NCBI GenBank assembly: GCA_965215535.1
Contig: OZ244063.1
Span: forward strand, 1,984,001-2,048,000
Source of the DNA: Bin94 sp965215535
Lineage (GTDB): Bacteria; Gemmatimonadota; Gemmatimonadetes; Longimicrobiales; Gaopeijiaceae
Length of the DNA stretch: 64,000 nucleotides
Reading direction: 5' to 3'
Of the stretch, positions 1 through 8,077 are shown in pieces. The translations under genes and the position numbers were made by a program. Within the stretch, counting starts at the first letter, position 1; each line of letters opens with the position of its first letter. A model generated the notes under the pieces. The model was not told where the DNA came from and made no database searches. It saw only the letters and a program-made list of their open reading frames with translations.

Positions 1-177
1 CTTGTGCCCGGCGAAGAGGCCGACAATGGAAGCCGGGTTGTGGCAGGAATCACGCGCGTTCTCGACAACGGGGTTCGGGCCGCGATCGAGGGCGGATGGT
101 CGCGCGCCGAGACCATTGTAAGCGGCGCCTACTACGAGCGCTTTTCGCTTTCATTCAACCTGGCGGTGACACCCTGA
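1..177 (+). CDS. C-terminal fragment of an unidentified, probably outer-membrane protein (partial)
   Basis: The first frame is open from the window edge to a TGA at 175-177, giving the last 58 residues of a protein whose start lies outside the window. The fragment alternates polar and apolar residues and ends in the strand-like stretch FSLSFNLAVTP, as outer-membrane beta-barrels often do. No catalytic motif is visible. It converges on the KBL gene, with 100 bp between. The family cannot be named from this piece; the barrel idea is inference. Confidence 0.6.
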   Translation, partial: LVPGEEADNGSRVVAGITRVLDNGVRAAIEGGWSRAETIVSGAYYERFSLSFNLAVTP

Positions 178-277
178 GGAGGCTTGTTGCGCCCCGGATG
201 CCGGGATCGTTGCAAAACATTCTGCACAAAGGGCGCATATATGCACAGGCCGCACCCGTCCCCTGGAGACGGTTACG

Positions 278-1522
278 TCAAAGCGCCGCAGAGGGTGCGT
301 GGGGCGAGGCCGACAGCGCCTCCAGAACCGAATCGATGCAGGCTTCGGTGTGGTCGGCATTGATCTGGAAGCGAATCGATTCGTCGCCCCGGGGCACAAC
401 CGGAAAGGCCAGGCCCGTAGCGAGGACGCCGGCGGCGAAGAGGTCGTTCACCAGTGCGCGCGTCCGCCCGGTGTCGCGCACCATGATGGGCGTGATCGGG
501 TGATCGCCGGCAATGATCTCGAAGCCGCGCGCGAGGAGGCCGCGCTCGAAGCGATGGGTGAGGGCGCGCAGATGACGCAGCCGGGTCCGGCCCTCGTCGC
601 CGGTCAGAATTTCGAGTGATTTGCGTGCCGCTGCCGCCTCGCCGGCCGTAATCGGGTTGGAGTAGATGTAGAGCGGGGAGGATTCGCGCAAAAAACGGAT
701 CAGCGGCCGGGTTGCCACAACATAGCCGCCATTCACCCCGAAGGCCTTGCCCAGGGTTCCGATCAGAATATCGCACGGCGGACTGTCACAATATTCCTCG
801 GTGCCGCGCCCGCTTTCGCCAAAGGCACCCACCCCATGCGAGTCGTCAACCATAACCACAATATTTTCCGGGAAGTGGGGGTCGTGCCGGGCCGCAATCT
901 TCATGATCTCGTCCACGGGCGCGTGATCGCCCCGCATGGAAAAGATTCCGTCGGTGACCACGATCATCCTCCTCGCCCGGCCGCGAGCTTCGCTCAACTG
1001 CTGGTCGAGCGCCGCCAGATCCAAATGCGGATAGATGGCCTTGCCTGCGGGCCGCGACATCCGAATGGCGTTGATAATGCAGTTGTGATTGAGCTCGTCG
1101 GAAAGAATAAAGGTGCCGGAATCGGTCAGCGAAGTCAGCGCGCTCACCACCGCCGCATAGGCCGACGAGAAGATCATTCCCTCTTCGCGACCATGGAATG
1201 CGGCCAGCCCCCGCTCCAGCTCTGTGTGCGGCGCATGCGTGCCGGCAATGAAGCGCACCGCCCCCGGCCCCACCCCCAGCGCCCGCACGGCCTTTTCTTC
1301 GGCGGCAATCACCTCGGGGTGAAGGCTCAGGCCCAGGTACGAGTTTGCATTCATGCGAATGAACGGCGTCTCGCCCATTCCCTCCAGCAGAAAGCGCGGC
1401 CCCCGGGCCGACGAGCCCGGCAGCACGGTGTGCACAACGGCTTCGGCGCCCTTTGCGGTTCCCTGGCGCTCCATTCCGGCAACCAGCTCCTCGACAACCG
1501 GCACCAGACGATCGGTCGGCAT
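278..1522 (-). CDS. kbl: 2-amino-3-ketobutyrate CoA ligase / glycine C-acetyltransferase family (414 aa)
   Basis: PLP-dependent alpha-oxoamine synthase (fold type I). It cleaves 2-amino-3-ketobutyrate with CoA to glycine and acetyl-CoA in the cytoplasm, the second step of threonine breakdown. The PLP lysine is K259 in GTLGKAFGVNGG, and the cofactor-ring aspartate and histidine lie in DDSHG (226-230). The length is close to the usual ~400. The ATG at 1522 follows the SDR threonine dehydrogenase stop by 11 bp, so the two form an operon that fixes substrate and role. Related members of the superfamily (serine palmitoyltransferase, BioF) are less likely given the neighbour. Confidence 0.9.
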   Translation of the reverse strand: MPTDRLVPVVEELVAGMERQGTAKGAEAVVHTVLPGSSARGPRFLLEGMGETPFIRMNANSYLGLSLHPEVIAAEEKAVRALGVGPGAVRFIAGTHAPHTELERGLAAFHGREEGMIFSSAYAAVVSALTSLTDSGTFILSDELNHNCIINAIRMSRPAGKAIYPHLDLAALDQQLSEARGRARRMIVVTDGIFSMRGDHAPVDEIMKIAARHDPHFPENIVVMVDDSHGVGAFGESGRGTEEYCDSPPCDILIGTLGKAFGVNGGYVVATRPLIRFLRESSPLYIYSNPITAGEAAAARKSLEILTGDEGRTRLRHLRALTHRFERGLLARGFEIIAGDHPITPIMVRDTGRTRALVNDLFAAGVLATGLAFPVVPRGDESIRFQINADHTEACIDSVLEALSASPHAPSAAL

Positions 1523-1533
1523 GATTGGATCCT

Positions 1534-2526
1534 TTACCTGCTGGCGAACTCCGGGGTGGCGTCGGCGTCGGCCATGGTTCGGGGGTTCGTGTCGCGCAGC
1601 CCCTGCAGCATCGCCGCCACCATCTGCGGCAGATCGTAGCGGGGGCGCCATCCCCACTGCGCGCGGGCTTCGGAGTCGTCCAGCCGGTCGGGCCATGAAT
1701 CGGCGATCGCCTGGCGTACCGGGTCGGGCGTGTAGTCGATCCGGAAATCGGCGACATGGGCGCGAATCGCCGCCGCAAGCTCGGCCGGGGTGAACTGCAT
1801 GGCCGTCACATTGAAGGCGTTGTGATGACGCAGCGCGCCGGGTTCGGCCTCCATCAGCTCGATCACTGCCCGAATCGCATCGGGCATGTACATCATGTCG
1901 AGGCGGGTGTCGGCCCGCAAAAAACAGCGGTAGCGGCCCCGGTTCAGCGCCTCGTGAAAGATCTCGACCGCGTAGTCTGTGGTGCCGCCGCCGGGTGGGG
2001 TCCGGTAGGAGATCAGCCCCGGAAAGCGCAGCCCGCGCGCATCCACCCCGAAGCGCAGTTGGTAGTAGTCGCAGAGCAGCTCGCCGGCCACCTTGGTGAT
2101 CCCGTACATGGTGGAGGGTCGCTGCACCGTGGTCTGCGGGGTGGGATTGCGAGGCGTCCCGGCCCCGAAGGCGGCGATCGAGCTGGGGGCAAAGACGCGG
2201 CAACCCTCTTCGGCGGCCACCTCCAGAACATTCAGCAGGCCGTCCATGTTGACGCGCCATGCACGCAGTGGATCCGCTTCGGCCGAGGCCGAGAGGACGG
2301 CGGCCAGGTGAAGGATCGTATCGGCCCGGAAGGCGCGTACGGTCTCCGACAGGGCAACGGGGTCCAGGCAGTCCAGGCGCTGGGCTTCGGTGTTGCCGCC
2401 GGCCCAGATTGTCGGGTTGCGGACATCGGTGGCCAGAACAGCGTCGGGGCCGTAGCGATCCCGGAGCGCGACCGCGAGCTCCGAGCCGATCTGCCCGGCC
2501 GCCCCAATGAGGAGAACTCGTTTCAT
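1534..2526 (-). CDS. L-threonine 3-dehydrogenase, SDR (epimerase-like) type (330 aa)
   Basis: Oxidises L-threonine with NAD to 2-amino-3-ketobutyrate, which the next gene product cleaves. It is an extended short-chain dehydrogenase: the Rossmann motif GAAGQIG sits at 8-14, serines 115-116 precede the catalytic pair, and YGITK (141-145) provides Tyr and Lys. This is not the zinc medium-chain Tdh of E. coli but the epimerase-type enzyme known from Cupriavidus, Flavobacterium and trypanosomes. Start: the ATG at 2526 puts the Rossmann strand at the N-terminus; the longer reading frame adds an unrelated arginine-rich stretch. Lone NAD-epimerase annotation is possible, but the kbl linkage argues for Tdh. 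Confidence 0.88.
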   Translation of the reverse strand: MKRVLLIGAAGQIGSELAVALRDRYGPDAVLATDVRNPTIWAGGNTEAQRLDCLDPVALSETVRAFRADTILHLAAVLSASAEADPLRAWRVNMDGLLNVLEVAAEEGCRVFAPSSIAAFGAGTPRNPTPQTTVQRPSTMYGITKVAGELLCDYYQLRFGVDARGLRFPGLISYRTPPGGGTTDYAVEIFHEALNRGRYRCFLRADTRLDMMYMPDAIRAVIELMEAEPGALRHHNAFNVTAMQFTPAELAAAIRAHVADFRIDYTPDPVRQAIADSWPDRLDDSEARAQWGWRPRYDLPQMVAAMLQGLRDTNPRTMADADATPEFASR

Positions 2527-2590
2527 GACCCCGCAAAGATGCCCGAAAGGGGCGCTCCGAACAAACGCCCGCCACAACCCGCGAAACCGT

Positions 2591-2905
2591 CTATCTGGGT
2601 GTCCAGCGGTCGGAATCCCGCCTCTCGTACTTCTGCATGGCCCGCGCGAAAGCCCGCTCGAGATCGATTCCCTGCTGATTGGCGAGCGAGAGAATCACGA
2701 AGAGAACGTCGGCGATTTCCAGCTCCAGCTCGGCGGGGGCCTCTTCGCTGCGCTTGGGCTTGGAGCCGAAGCGATGATTGAGCTCGCGAGAGAGTTCGCC
2801 CACCTCCTCGACCAGCCGCGCCAGAATTGCCAGCGGCGGCCAGTAGCCCTCCTCGAAGCGACTGATCCACTGGTCCACCACCTCTTGCGCCTCGCGAATT
2901 CTCAT
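2591..2905 (-). CDS. MazG-like nucleotide pyrophosphohydrolase (104 aa)
   Basis: All-alpha NTP pyrophosphohydrolase fold, which hydrolyses (d)NTPs to NMP and PPi, usually as house-cleaning. The metal-binding signature is present: EEVGE at 33-37 followed by ELEIAD at 61-66, matching the ExxE...ExxD pattern. A single domain of about 100 residues is the normal size for this class. It starts 3 bp after the upstream oxidoreductase stop and lies about 65 bp before the threonine pair, so it probably shares their transcript. The substrate cannot be predicted. Confidence 0.8.
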   Translation of the reverse strand: MRIREAQEVVDQWISRFEEGYWPPLAILARLVEEVGELSRELNHRFGSKPKRSEEAPAELELEIADVLFVILSLANQQGIDLERAFARAMQKYERRDSDRWTPR

Positions 2906-2908
2906 GCG

Positions 2909-3979
2909 TCAGGCGCTCCCGGCCCCGGTTCTGGCCTCTGCACCGACTTCGCCGCCGGGACAGATGACGATCTTGCCGAAAACCCGGCCCTCTTCAAGGA
3001 GTTCGTGCGCCTGGCGCACTTCTTCCAGGGGGAGCGTTGCGTGGATCGGCGGCCGCGCAGCACCGGAGAAGATCGCCTGCATGGCTCTGCGAAAGTCGGC
3101 CGGGGTGCCCATCGTCGAGCCCATGACGGTCAGCTTGCGCCAGAAGAGGCGCTGCAGATCCAAGTTGACCCGCGCGCCGGTGGTGGCGCCAAAGCAGACC
3201 AGGCGTCCGCCCACGGCCAGCGCCCGCACAAGGTCGGGCCAGATCGCCTCGCCCACCGAATCGAGGCAGAGATCCACGCCGCGCCGTGCGGTGTCCCGGT
3301 AGAGCTCCTTCGGCCAGTCGCCTGCGGCGTTGCGGTCATAGACATGGTGTGCGCCCAGCGCCCGTATCCGCTCCACCGCTGCGGCTGACGAGGTGACCGC
3401 AAAGATCTCGGCGCCCGCCGCAGCCGCGTACTGGATCGCCATGGTGGAGACGCCGCCGCTGGCCCCGGTCACCAGAAGACGTTCGCCCGGTTGCAGCCCG
3501 CCGCGCGTAAAGAGACCGTGCCAGGCGGTCACCCCCGCCAGCGCCCCCGCAGCCGCCTCCTCCGAGGCAATATGGTCGGGAATTTCCACAAGGTTTGCGG
3601 CCGGGGCGAGTGTAAATTCGGCAAATCCGCCCTGGGTATGTTCGCCGATGATCTCCAGCGGGGGTGTGCGGTCTCCCGGCATCCGCGCCCGCTCGTACCA
3701 GTCGTAGTGAAGCGAGGGATCGACCACAACCCGCCGTCCGAGCCAGTCCTCTGCGACCCCCGCCCCCACCCTCTCCACCCGGCCGGCAATATCCGAACCG
3801 CCGATGTGCGGCATCGGGATCCGGATCGGCAGACCGCGCCGTATCCAGAGATCGAGATGATTCAGCGACGAGGCCTCGACCCGGATCCTAGTCTCGCCCG
3901 GGCCCGGCTCGGGATCGGGAAGGGATTCGATCCCGATGACCTCGGGGTCGCCGTGGCGGTGAAAGACTGCGGCTCGCAT
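2909..3979 (-). CDS. Zinc-independent medium-chain alcohol dehydrogenase / quinone oxidoreductase family (356 aa)
   Basis: NAD(P)-dependent oxidoreductase with an N-terminal GroES-like domain (about 1-130) and a Rossmann domain whose nucleotide loop is TGASGGVS (171-178). The GGSDIAGRVERVG segment is typical of the family. No cysteine cluster for structural zinc is present where zinc alcohol dehydrogenases carry it (around PSLHYDWYERARMPGD), which favours the quinone-reductase/enoyl-reductase branch. The ATG at 3979 yields a normal family length; the frame is open further upstream but proline-rich and unlike the family. Substrate unknown. It is the promoter-proximal gene of the 278-3979 minus-strand cluster. 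Confidence 0.82.
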   Translation of the reverse strand: MRAAVFHRHGDPEVIGIESLPDPEPGPGETRIRVEASSLNHLDLWIRRGLPIRIPMPHIGGSDIAGRVERVGAGVAEDWLGRRVVVDPSLHYDWYERARMPGDRTPPLEIIGEHTQGGFAEFTLAPAANLVEIPDHIASEEAAAGALAGVTAWHGLFTRGGLQPGERLLVTGASGGVSTMAIQYAAAAGAEIFAVTSSAAAVERIRALGAHHVYDRNAAGDWPKELYRDTARRGVDLCLDSVGEAIWPDLVRALAVGGRLVCFGATTGARVNLDLQRLFWRKLTVMGSTMGTPADFRRAMQAIFSGAARPPIHATLPLEEVRQAHELLEEGRVFGKIVICPGGEVGAEARTGAGSA

Positions 3980-4072
3980 GATGATTCGTTTGCGGGTCGG
4001 GTTCGGGGGAACCGGAGATGGGGGGGGACTGGAGATCGGGGGATCGGGACTGCAAGCTAAACGATGTAGCTT

Positions 4073-4465
4073 ATGAGCATGATCAATCCAGTTGCCAGAC
4101 AGGGGGATTCCGCAGCGCCGGCCGACGCGGGCGAGGACGACCGCACTCTGGGGGGCTATCTCCTGGCGCACAAGCGCCCGCCCGCCTTCGAGGCCTGTGA
4201 CGGCTTTCCCTATACCGTCTCGATCGAGACCGAGCGCACCGCCAATCTGCGCACCCCTGTGGCCGCCTATCTGATCTTTCCACGCTGGGCGGGCACGGGA
4301 GCGGGGATCGTGGGCCACCTGGAGACCGGGCTGCTTTGGCGCGGGGCGACCAGTGCCGAGGCGGTGGCCAAAGCCGAAGCCGTGTCATTGCACGAGGTCC
4401 AGCGGCTCCTGAACGAGGCCGTCCGGCAGCAGGGGGGAGCCGTGCCGGATGGGAGATGCGGGTGA
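4073..4465 (+). CDS. Small conserved-looking protein of unknown function (130 aa)
   Basis: The ATG at 4073 opens a 130-residue soluble protein with no signal peptide or membrane segment. The middle (about 45-75) alternates hydrophobic residues (FPYTVSIETE, PVAAYLIFPRW), suggesting a small beta-sheet, and the end (90-120) is an alanine/glutamate-rich helix. I do not recognise a family. It overlaps the QueE ORF by 10 bp if that gene starts at 4456, so the two are probably co-transcribed. It is divergent from the 278-3979 cluster, across about 93 bp. Confidence 0.65.
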   Translation: MSMINPVARQGDSAAPADAGEDDRTLGGYLLAHKRPPAFEACDGFPYTVSIETERTANLRTPVAAYLIFPRWAGTGAGIVGHLETGLLWRGATSAEAVAKAEAVSLHEVQRLLNEAVRQQGGAVPDGRCG

Positions 4466-5145
4466 GGGCGAGGCCGGGCGAGGGGGAATCGGTGCGGATT
4501 ACCGAGATCTTCCACTCCATTCAGGGAGAATCCACCTGGGCCGGGCTTCCCTGCACCTTCGTGCGGCTGACGGGGTGTCCGCTGCGCTGCGTCTGGTGCG
4601 ACACCGCCTACGCCTTCAGCGGAGGGAGCCGCATGACGCTCGACGACGTTCTGGAGCAGGTGCGCGCATTCGGGTGCAACCTGGTGGAGATCACCGGCGG
4701 GGAACCCCTTGTCCAGCCCGGTGCGGCCCCTCTCGCCGCGCGCCTCCTCGAGGCCGGCTTCACCGTCCTCGTCGAGACCTCGGGGGCCTTCGACATCGGC
4801 GTTCTCGACGCCCGCGTCCACCGCATCATGGATCTGAAATGTCCGGGATCGGGGGAATCGCACCGCAACCTCTGGGCCAATCTGGAACGGCTGACGCCCC
4901 GCGACGAGGTGAAGTTCGTGGTCAACGGCACCGACGATTTCGAATGGGCCGCGGAGGTCATTCGGCGCGAAGGGCTGGATGAACGCATCCGTGAAGGTCG
5001 CCTGCGCGCGCTTCTGGTCTCGCCGGTGTGGGGCATGGAGGGGTTGGAGGCTCTGGCCGAACGGGTTCTCGCGAGTGGTCTGCCGGTGCGCATGCAGACA
5101 CAACTCCACAAACAGATCTGGGGGCCCGATCGCGCGGGGGTATAG
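4456..5145 (+). CDS. queE: 7-carboxy-7-deazaguanine synthase, radical SAM (229 aa)
   Basis: Radical-SAM enzyme that contracts 6-carboxytetrahydropterin to 7-carboxy-7-deazaguanine on the way to queuosine tRNA modification. The N-terminus has the family opening EIFHSIQGEST, the cluster motif CPLRCVWC (C-x3-C-x2-C), and ITGGEPL for SAM binding. Length is typical. Two starts are plausible: ATG 4456, overlapping the previous stop, or GTG 4492, which sits behind AGGGGGA at a good distance and begins VRITEIFHS right at the conserved part; the GTG may be the true one. The other queuosine genes are not in this window. Confidence 0.9.
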   Translation: MRVRARPGEGESVRITEIFHSIQGESTWAGLPCTFVRLTGCPLRCVWCDTAYAFSGGSRMTLDDVLEQVRAFGCNLVEITGGEPLVQPGAAPLAARLLEAGFTVLVETSGAFDIGVLDARVHRIMDLKCPGSGESHRNLWANLERLTPRDEVKFVVNGTDDFEWAAEVIRREGLDERIREGRLRALLVSPVWGMEGLEALAERVLASGLPVRMQTQLHKQIWGPDRAGV

Positions 5146-5207
5146 GGTTGCCCCAGGGGGTTCCATCTCTCCAAAAATGATCCTTGGTGGACAGTTGAGA
5201 ATCATAT

Positions 5208-5828
5208 ATGTGTAAGTCAGACCATCGATTACGGTTATCTAGACTCGGACCGGCGCTCCGCTCTGCATATGGGGTGCCCGAGGCGGTTCGGTCCAATCCG
5301 GCACACCCCAATGCGGCGATTTCCCTGGTTTTGCGTCCGCCGCCCGGGGTCTCCGATCCGCCCATGGACCGCTGCGATCTTCTGATGATCCGTCGCGCCG
5401 AAGCGGAGCACGATCCCTGGTCGGGACAGATGGCGCTTCCTGGCGGCCGCATGGATCCGGGCGATTCCGGGCCCTCGGACACCGCCCGTCGCGAGACCCG
5501 CGAGGAGACCGGCGTTCTTCTGAGTCGCACCCCCCTGGGCTGCCTGAAAGCGCTCCATCCCGCCAAGGCGCGCCTTCCGCCGGTCGTCATTCACCCCTTT
5601 GTGTACCGGGTTGCTCCCTCGGCGCGGGCAAAGGTCAACAGCCCCGAGGTGGCATCGGTGCACTGGTTTTCGCTGGAGGCACTCCAAAATCCCGCCAACC
5701 GTGGGCGTTTCCTGTGGAAAGAGAATGGCGCGCGCTGCCGGTTCCCCTGCATACGAGTGGAGGGGCGAACGATCTGGGGATTGAGCTACCGTGCGCTTGA
5801 ACTGCTCCTGCAGGTGGGTTGGGCCTGA
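5208..5828 (+). CDS. Nudix hydrolase, NudL/CoA pyrophosphatase-like (206 aa)
   Basis: Nudix fold pyrophosphohydrolase. The region WSGQMALPGGRMDPGD followed by TARRETREETGV is the NudL variant of the Nudix box (REUxEExGU intact; the first glutamate position is shifted as in that family). The segment before the box corresponds to the HPGQ-type motif of coenzyme A pyrophosphatases. It lacks a signal peptide and acts in the cytoplasm. It lies 62 bp after queE on the same strand. The N-terminal ~25 residues are weakly supported, and a later start is possible. CoA as substrate is inference from the family. Confidence 0.78.
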   Translation: MCKSDHRLRLSRLGPALRSAYGVPEAVRSNPAHPNAAISLVLRPPPGVSDPPMDRCDLLMIRRAEAEHDPWSGQMALPGGRMDPGDSGPSDTARRETREETGVLLSRTPLGCLKALHPAKARLPPVVIHPFVYRVAPSARAKVNSPEVASVHWFSLEALQNPANRGRFLWKENGARCRFPCIRVEGRTIWGLSYRALELLLQVGWA

Positions 5829-6525
5829 AAGTGGCGCTCGACGCCGGTGCTTCGAGCGGGCCCGGCGATTGCGCAGAATGCCGGACATGGCGCTGGTGGC
5901 GATATCGCCTTTGCGCCGAGGAGGTTGTCGCTCAACTCACCCCGGGCGGTCGCAGCGATATCCGAAACCGATTCAGATCCCCCGCGTCGGCATCCCTGGG
6001 CCGCACTTTGCGCAGATACTCGATGAGATCCTCCTGGCGGGGCTGTCCAAAAGCCAGGCGGTAGACGGCGAGGCTGCCGAGGAGACGGCGAAGCTGAACC
6101 ACCTCACTGCTGAAGGGAAGCATCGGCACGCGGCGCTCCACGCGGGCATCGCCATCCTCGGGAAGCCATCACCCGTGGCTCGTCTGCGATTACTTCCATG
6201 CGACTGGTGGCGGGCGACCATGTAGGTGGGTGGTCGCTACGGACGTATACAATCGAAGGAGAGGCTGTGCGGTACTCTCTCTTCTACTCGGGATCACCGC
6301 CCATTCCATCCTCCGTCAACCCATCGACATAGTCCCGGCGCGAAGATGTGAGTGCTTCCACACGGGACGGTCAACATGAGCTCACGAAAAGCCAAACTGC
6401 CAGCGCAAGGGTTGCAAGGATGGCAACTCCCTGAAAATGAGCTCGGATGGCAAACTGTTTGGTGGTCCGCTTTTGTGCATTGCTGTGTCCCGGCGCCGCT
6501 CTGTGAACTCCTTCTGTGGTTTGAA
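5829..6525. other. Stretch without an intact gene
   Basis: About 700 bp between the Nudix gene and a small minus-strand gene. The only frame with protein-like composition is a minus-strand C-terminal remnant at 5932-6168 (listed separately). The 6226-6525 part shows a mixture of short unrelated frames on both strands and a lower GC content than its surroundings. No tRNA, clear terminator or transposase fragment was recognised. Confidence 0.5.
5932..6168 (-). pseudogene. Possible C-terminal remnant of a larger lost gene
   Basis: On the minus strand a frame is open from just after a TGA (6169-6171) to the stop at 5932 and encodes about 78 residues beginning WLPEDGDARVERRVPMLPF. It continues with a leucine-rich helix (LRRLLGSLAVYRLAFGQ) and a charged tail. 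It looks like the end of a real protein, not random GC-rich translation, but has no convincing start (GTG at 6141 without a Shine-Dalgarno). The sequence feels like the tail of a large helicase-type protein; that is weak recollection, not shown by motifs. Confidence 0.35.
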
Positions 6526-6924
6526 TCAGCTTTCAAATTGGGCTTTCTTGACAACGGCGGTGCGGGCTTGGTTCCGTTCGCAAATAGATTGCCATTCTTT
6601 TTCAGAAATCCCGATTTTGTGGAGGCGCTCGATTAATTTTGGGGGTTTGCTACCGGGGGCATGCGCTTGCTCGGCGAAGCGGATCAGAAGGCTTCGTTCA
6701 CTTTCCGCGTCTTTGAGTTTTCGGTAGACAATAGCGAGCTGATGGTAAACCCACGGAGCGACACCTCTACAATTCGCTTCCGCTTCCGCCTCAACGGCCT
6801 CGACCAGGTGGCAGAGCAGCTCGGCGGCTTCCTTGTGCTTGTTGGCGCGCTTGAGGTCCCCGATTTCCTCTGTATAGCGACTGTGGTGTCGGCCCTTGTA
6901 GTCCCCTGGTTGATCGTTTGCCAT
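6526..6924 (-). CDS. Small helical, TPR-like protein (132 aa)
   Basis: The ATG at 6924 opens a soluble, highly charged alpha-helical protein. Residues about 17-95 read as helix pairs of TPR type (DLKRANKHKEAAELLCHLVEA, then YHQLAIVYRKLKDAESERSL), with the alanine/tyrosine spacing of tetratricopeptides. No signal or membrane segment. It stands alone, about 50 bp upstream of the TolB-like gene's stop, in a DNA stretch with lower GC and more mixed codon use than its neighbours, so recent acquisition is possible. TPR assignment is by pattern; function unknown. Confidence 0.65.
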   Translation of the reverse strand: MANDQPGDYKGRHHSRYTEEIGDLKRANKHKEAAELLCHLVEAVEAEAEANCRGVAPWVYHQLAIVYRKLKDAESERSLLIRFAEQAHAPGSKPPKLIERLHKIGISEKEWQSICERNQARTAVVKKAQFES

Positions 6925-6973
6925 AACCCATGAAGCAGGTGACCCTCGGAAACCGCAGTCGCCCGCAATTTCG

Positions 6974-8077
6974 TCACCTCGTTTCTTTCCAGTCCACCAG
7001 GAAGAGGTTCGTGTTGCCCTCGTGCGACATATTGCGATTGGATCCGAAGACCAGGCTGGTTCCATTGGGGTGGAAGACCGGAAAGCCGTCGAAGCCGTCC
7101 GACCAGGTCACGCGCTCCAGGCCGGTGCCATCGACGTTGATCAGGTAGAGCTCGAACTCGCGTCCATAGGGGTCGTCCATATTGGACGAGAAGATGATCT
7201 GCTCGCCCGAGGGGTGCCAGTAGGGCGCAAAGTTGGCCGCGCCATTGTCGGTGATCTGACGGGGGTTGGAGCCATCGGCGTCAGCCACGTAAATCTCCAG
7301 CGCTGAGGGGCGAATCAGGCCCTCTGCCAGAAGCGCGAGATAGTCTTCGCGCGCCTCGTCGGTTTCCGGGTAGTGCGCCCTCCAGACGATCTGCGTGCCG
7401 TCGGGGCTGTAGAAGGCGCCGCCGTCGTAGCCGACCCTCGAGGTGACGCGTCGCACATCGGAGCCGTCGGGCAGCATGGAGTACAGATCCAGGTCGCCGT
7501 CGCGGGTCGAGGTGAAGATGATGCGGTGGCCGGTGGGCGAGAAGGTGGCCTCGGCATCGTAGCCGAAGGAGTGCGTAAGCTGACGAAGGTTGGAGCCGTC
7601 GGCGGCTGCGGTGAAGACGTCGAAGCTGGGGTAGATGGCCCACACGTAGCCGCGCGAAAAGTCGGGCGGTTGCGGGCAGGCGCGGTTGAAGTGGTGGGTC
7701 GAGGAATAGAGGATCTGCTCGCCCCCGGGATAGAAGTACGAACAGGTGGTGCGTCCCTCGCCGGTGCTGACCTGCATCCTCTCGCCGCTTGCAAGATCAA
7801 GGGTGAAAATCTGGTCGCACCCCCCCTCGCCGAAGGTGGGCGTTGCCTGGTAGATCAGCGCGGTGCCCTCGGAGTTCCAGTATGCCTCGGCGTTCTCGCC
7901 CTGGAAGGTGAGCTGCCTCATGTTGGTGAAGCGCGTCTCCCGTTCGTGGATAAACTCGTCCGCCGGCATGATCTGTTGTCCCGTCGCCGCGACCGAAGAA
8001 AAGCTGAAAACAAGAAGAGCGGTCAGGAATGCTGGCGTTGTGGTTGTGGGTTCGGATCCGATAGAGAGAAGTCTCAT
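6974..8077 (-). CDS. Secreted TolB-like beta-propeller (PD40/WD40 repeats) protein (367 aa)
   Basis: An N-terminal hydrophobic segment (about 15-33, ending ATGQQ) indicates Sec export. The rest consists of repeated blades with the PD40 signatures FSPTGHRIIFTSTRDGDLDLY, YSPDGTQIVW and HPSGEQIIFSSN, each followed by ADGSN..QIT-like turns, giving a six- or seven-bladed propeller. Such stand-alone propellers bind peptides or partners in the periplasm; no protease or other catalytic domain is attached. The start ATG overlaps the stop of the preceding reductase gene by 4 bp (ATGA), so translation is coupled. Confidence 0.85.
   Translation of the reverse strand: MRLLSIGSEPTTTTPAFLTALLVFSFSSVAATGQQIMPADEFIHERETRFTNMRQLTFQGENAEAYWNSEGTALIYQATPTFGEGGCDQIFTLDLASGERMQVSTGEGRTTCSYFYPGGEQILYSSTHHFNRACPQPPDFSRGYVWAIYPSFDVFTAAADGSNLRQLTHSFGYDAEATFSPTGHRIIFTSTRDGDLDLYSMLPDGSDVRRVTSRVGYDGGAFYSPDGTQIVWRAHYPETDEAREDYLALLAEGLIRPSALEIYVADADGSNPRQITDNGAANFAPYWHPSGEQIIFSSNMDDPYGREFELYLINVDGTGLERVTWSDGFDGFPVFHPNGTSLVFGSNRNMSHEGNTNLFLVDWKETR

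Noticed and set aside
278..2575. 765-codon frame suggesting a fusion of KBL with an upstream domain
   Set aside because: The part upstream of 1522 is an off-frame reading of the threonine dehydrogenase gene; KBL starts at 1522.
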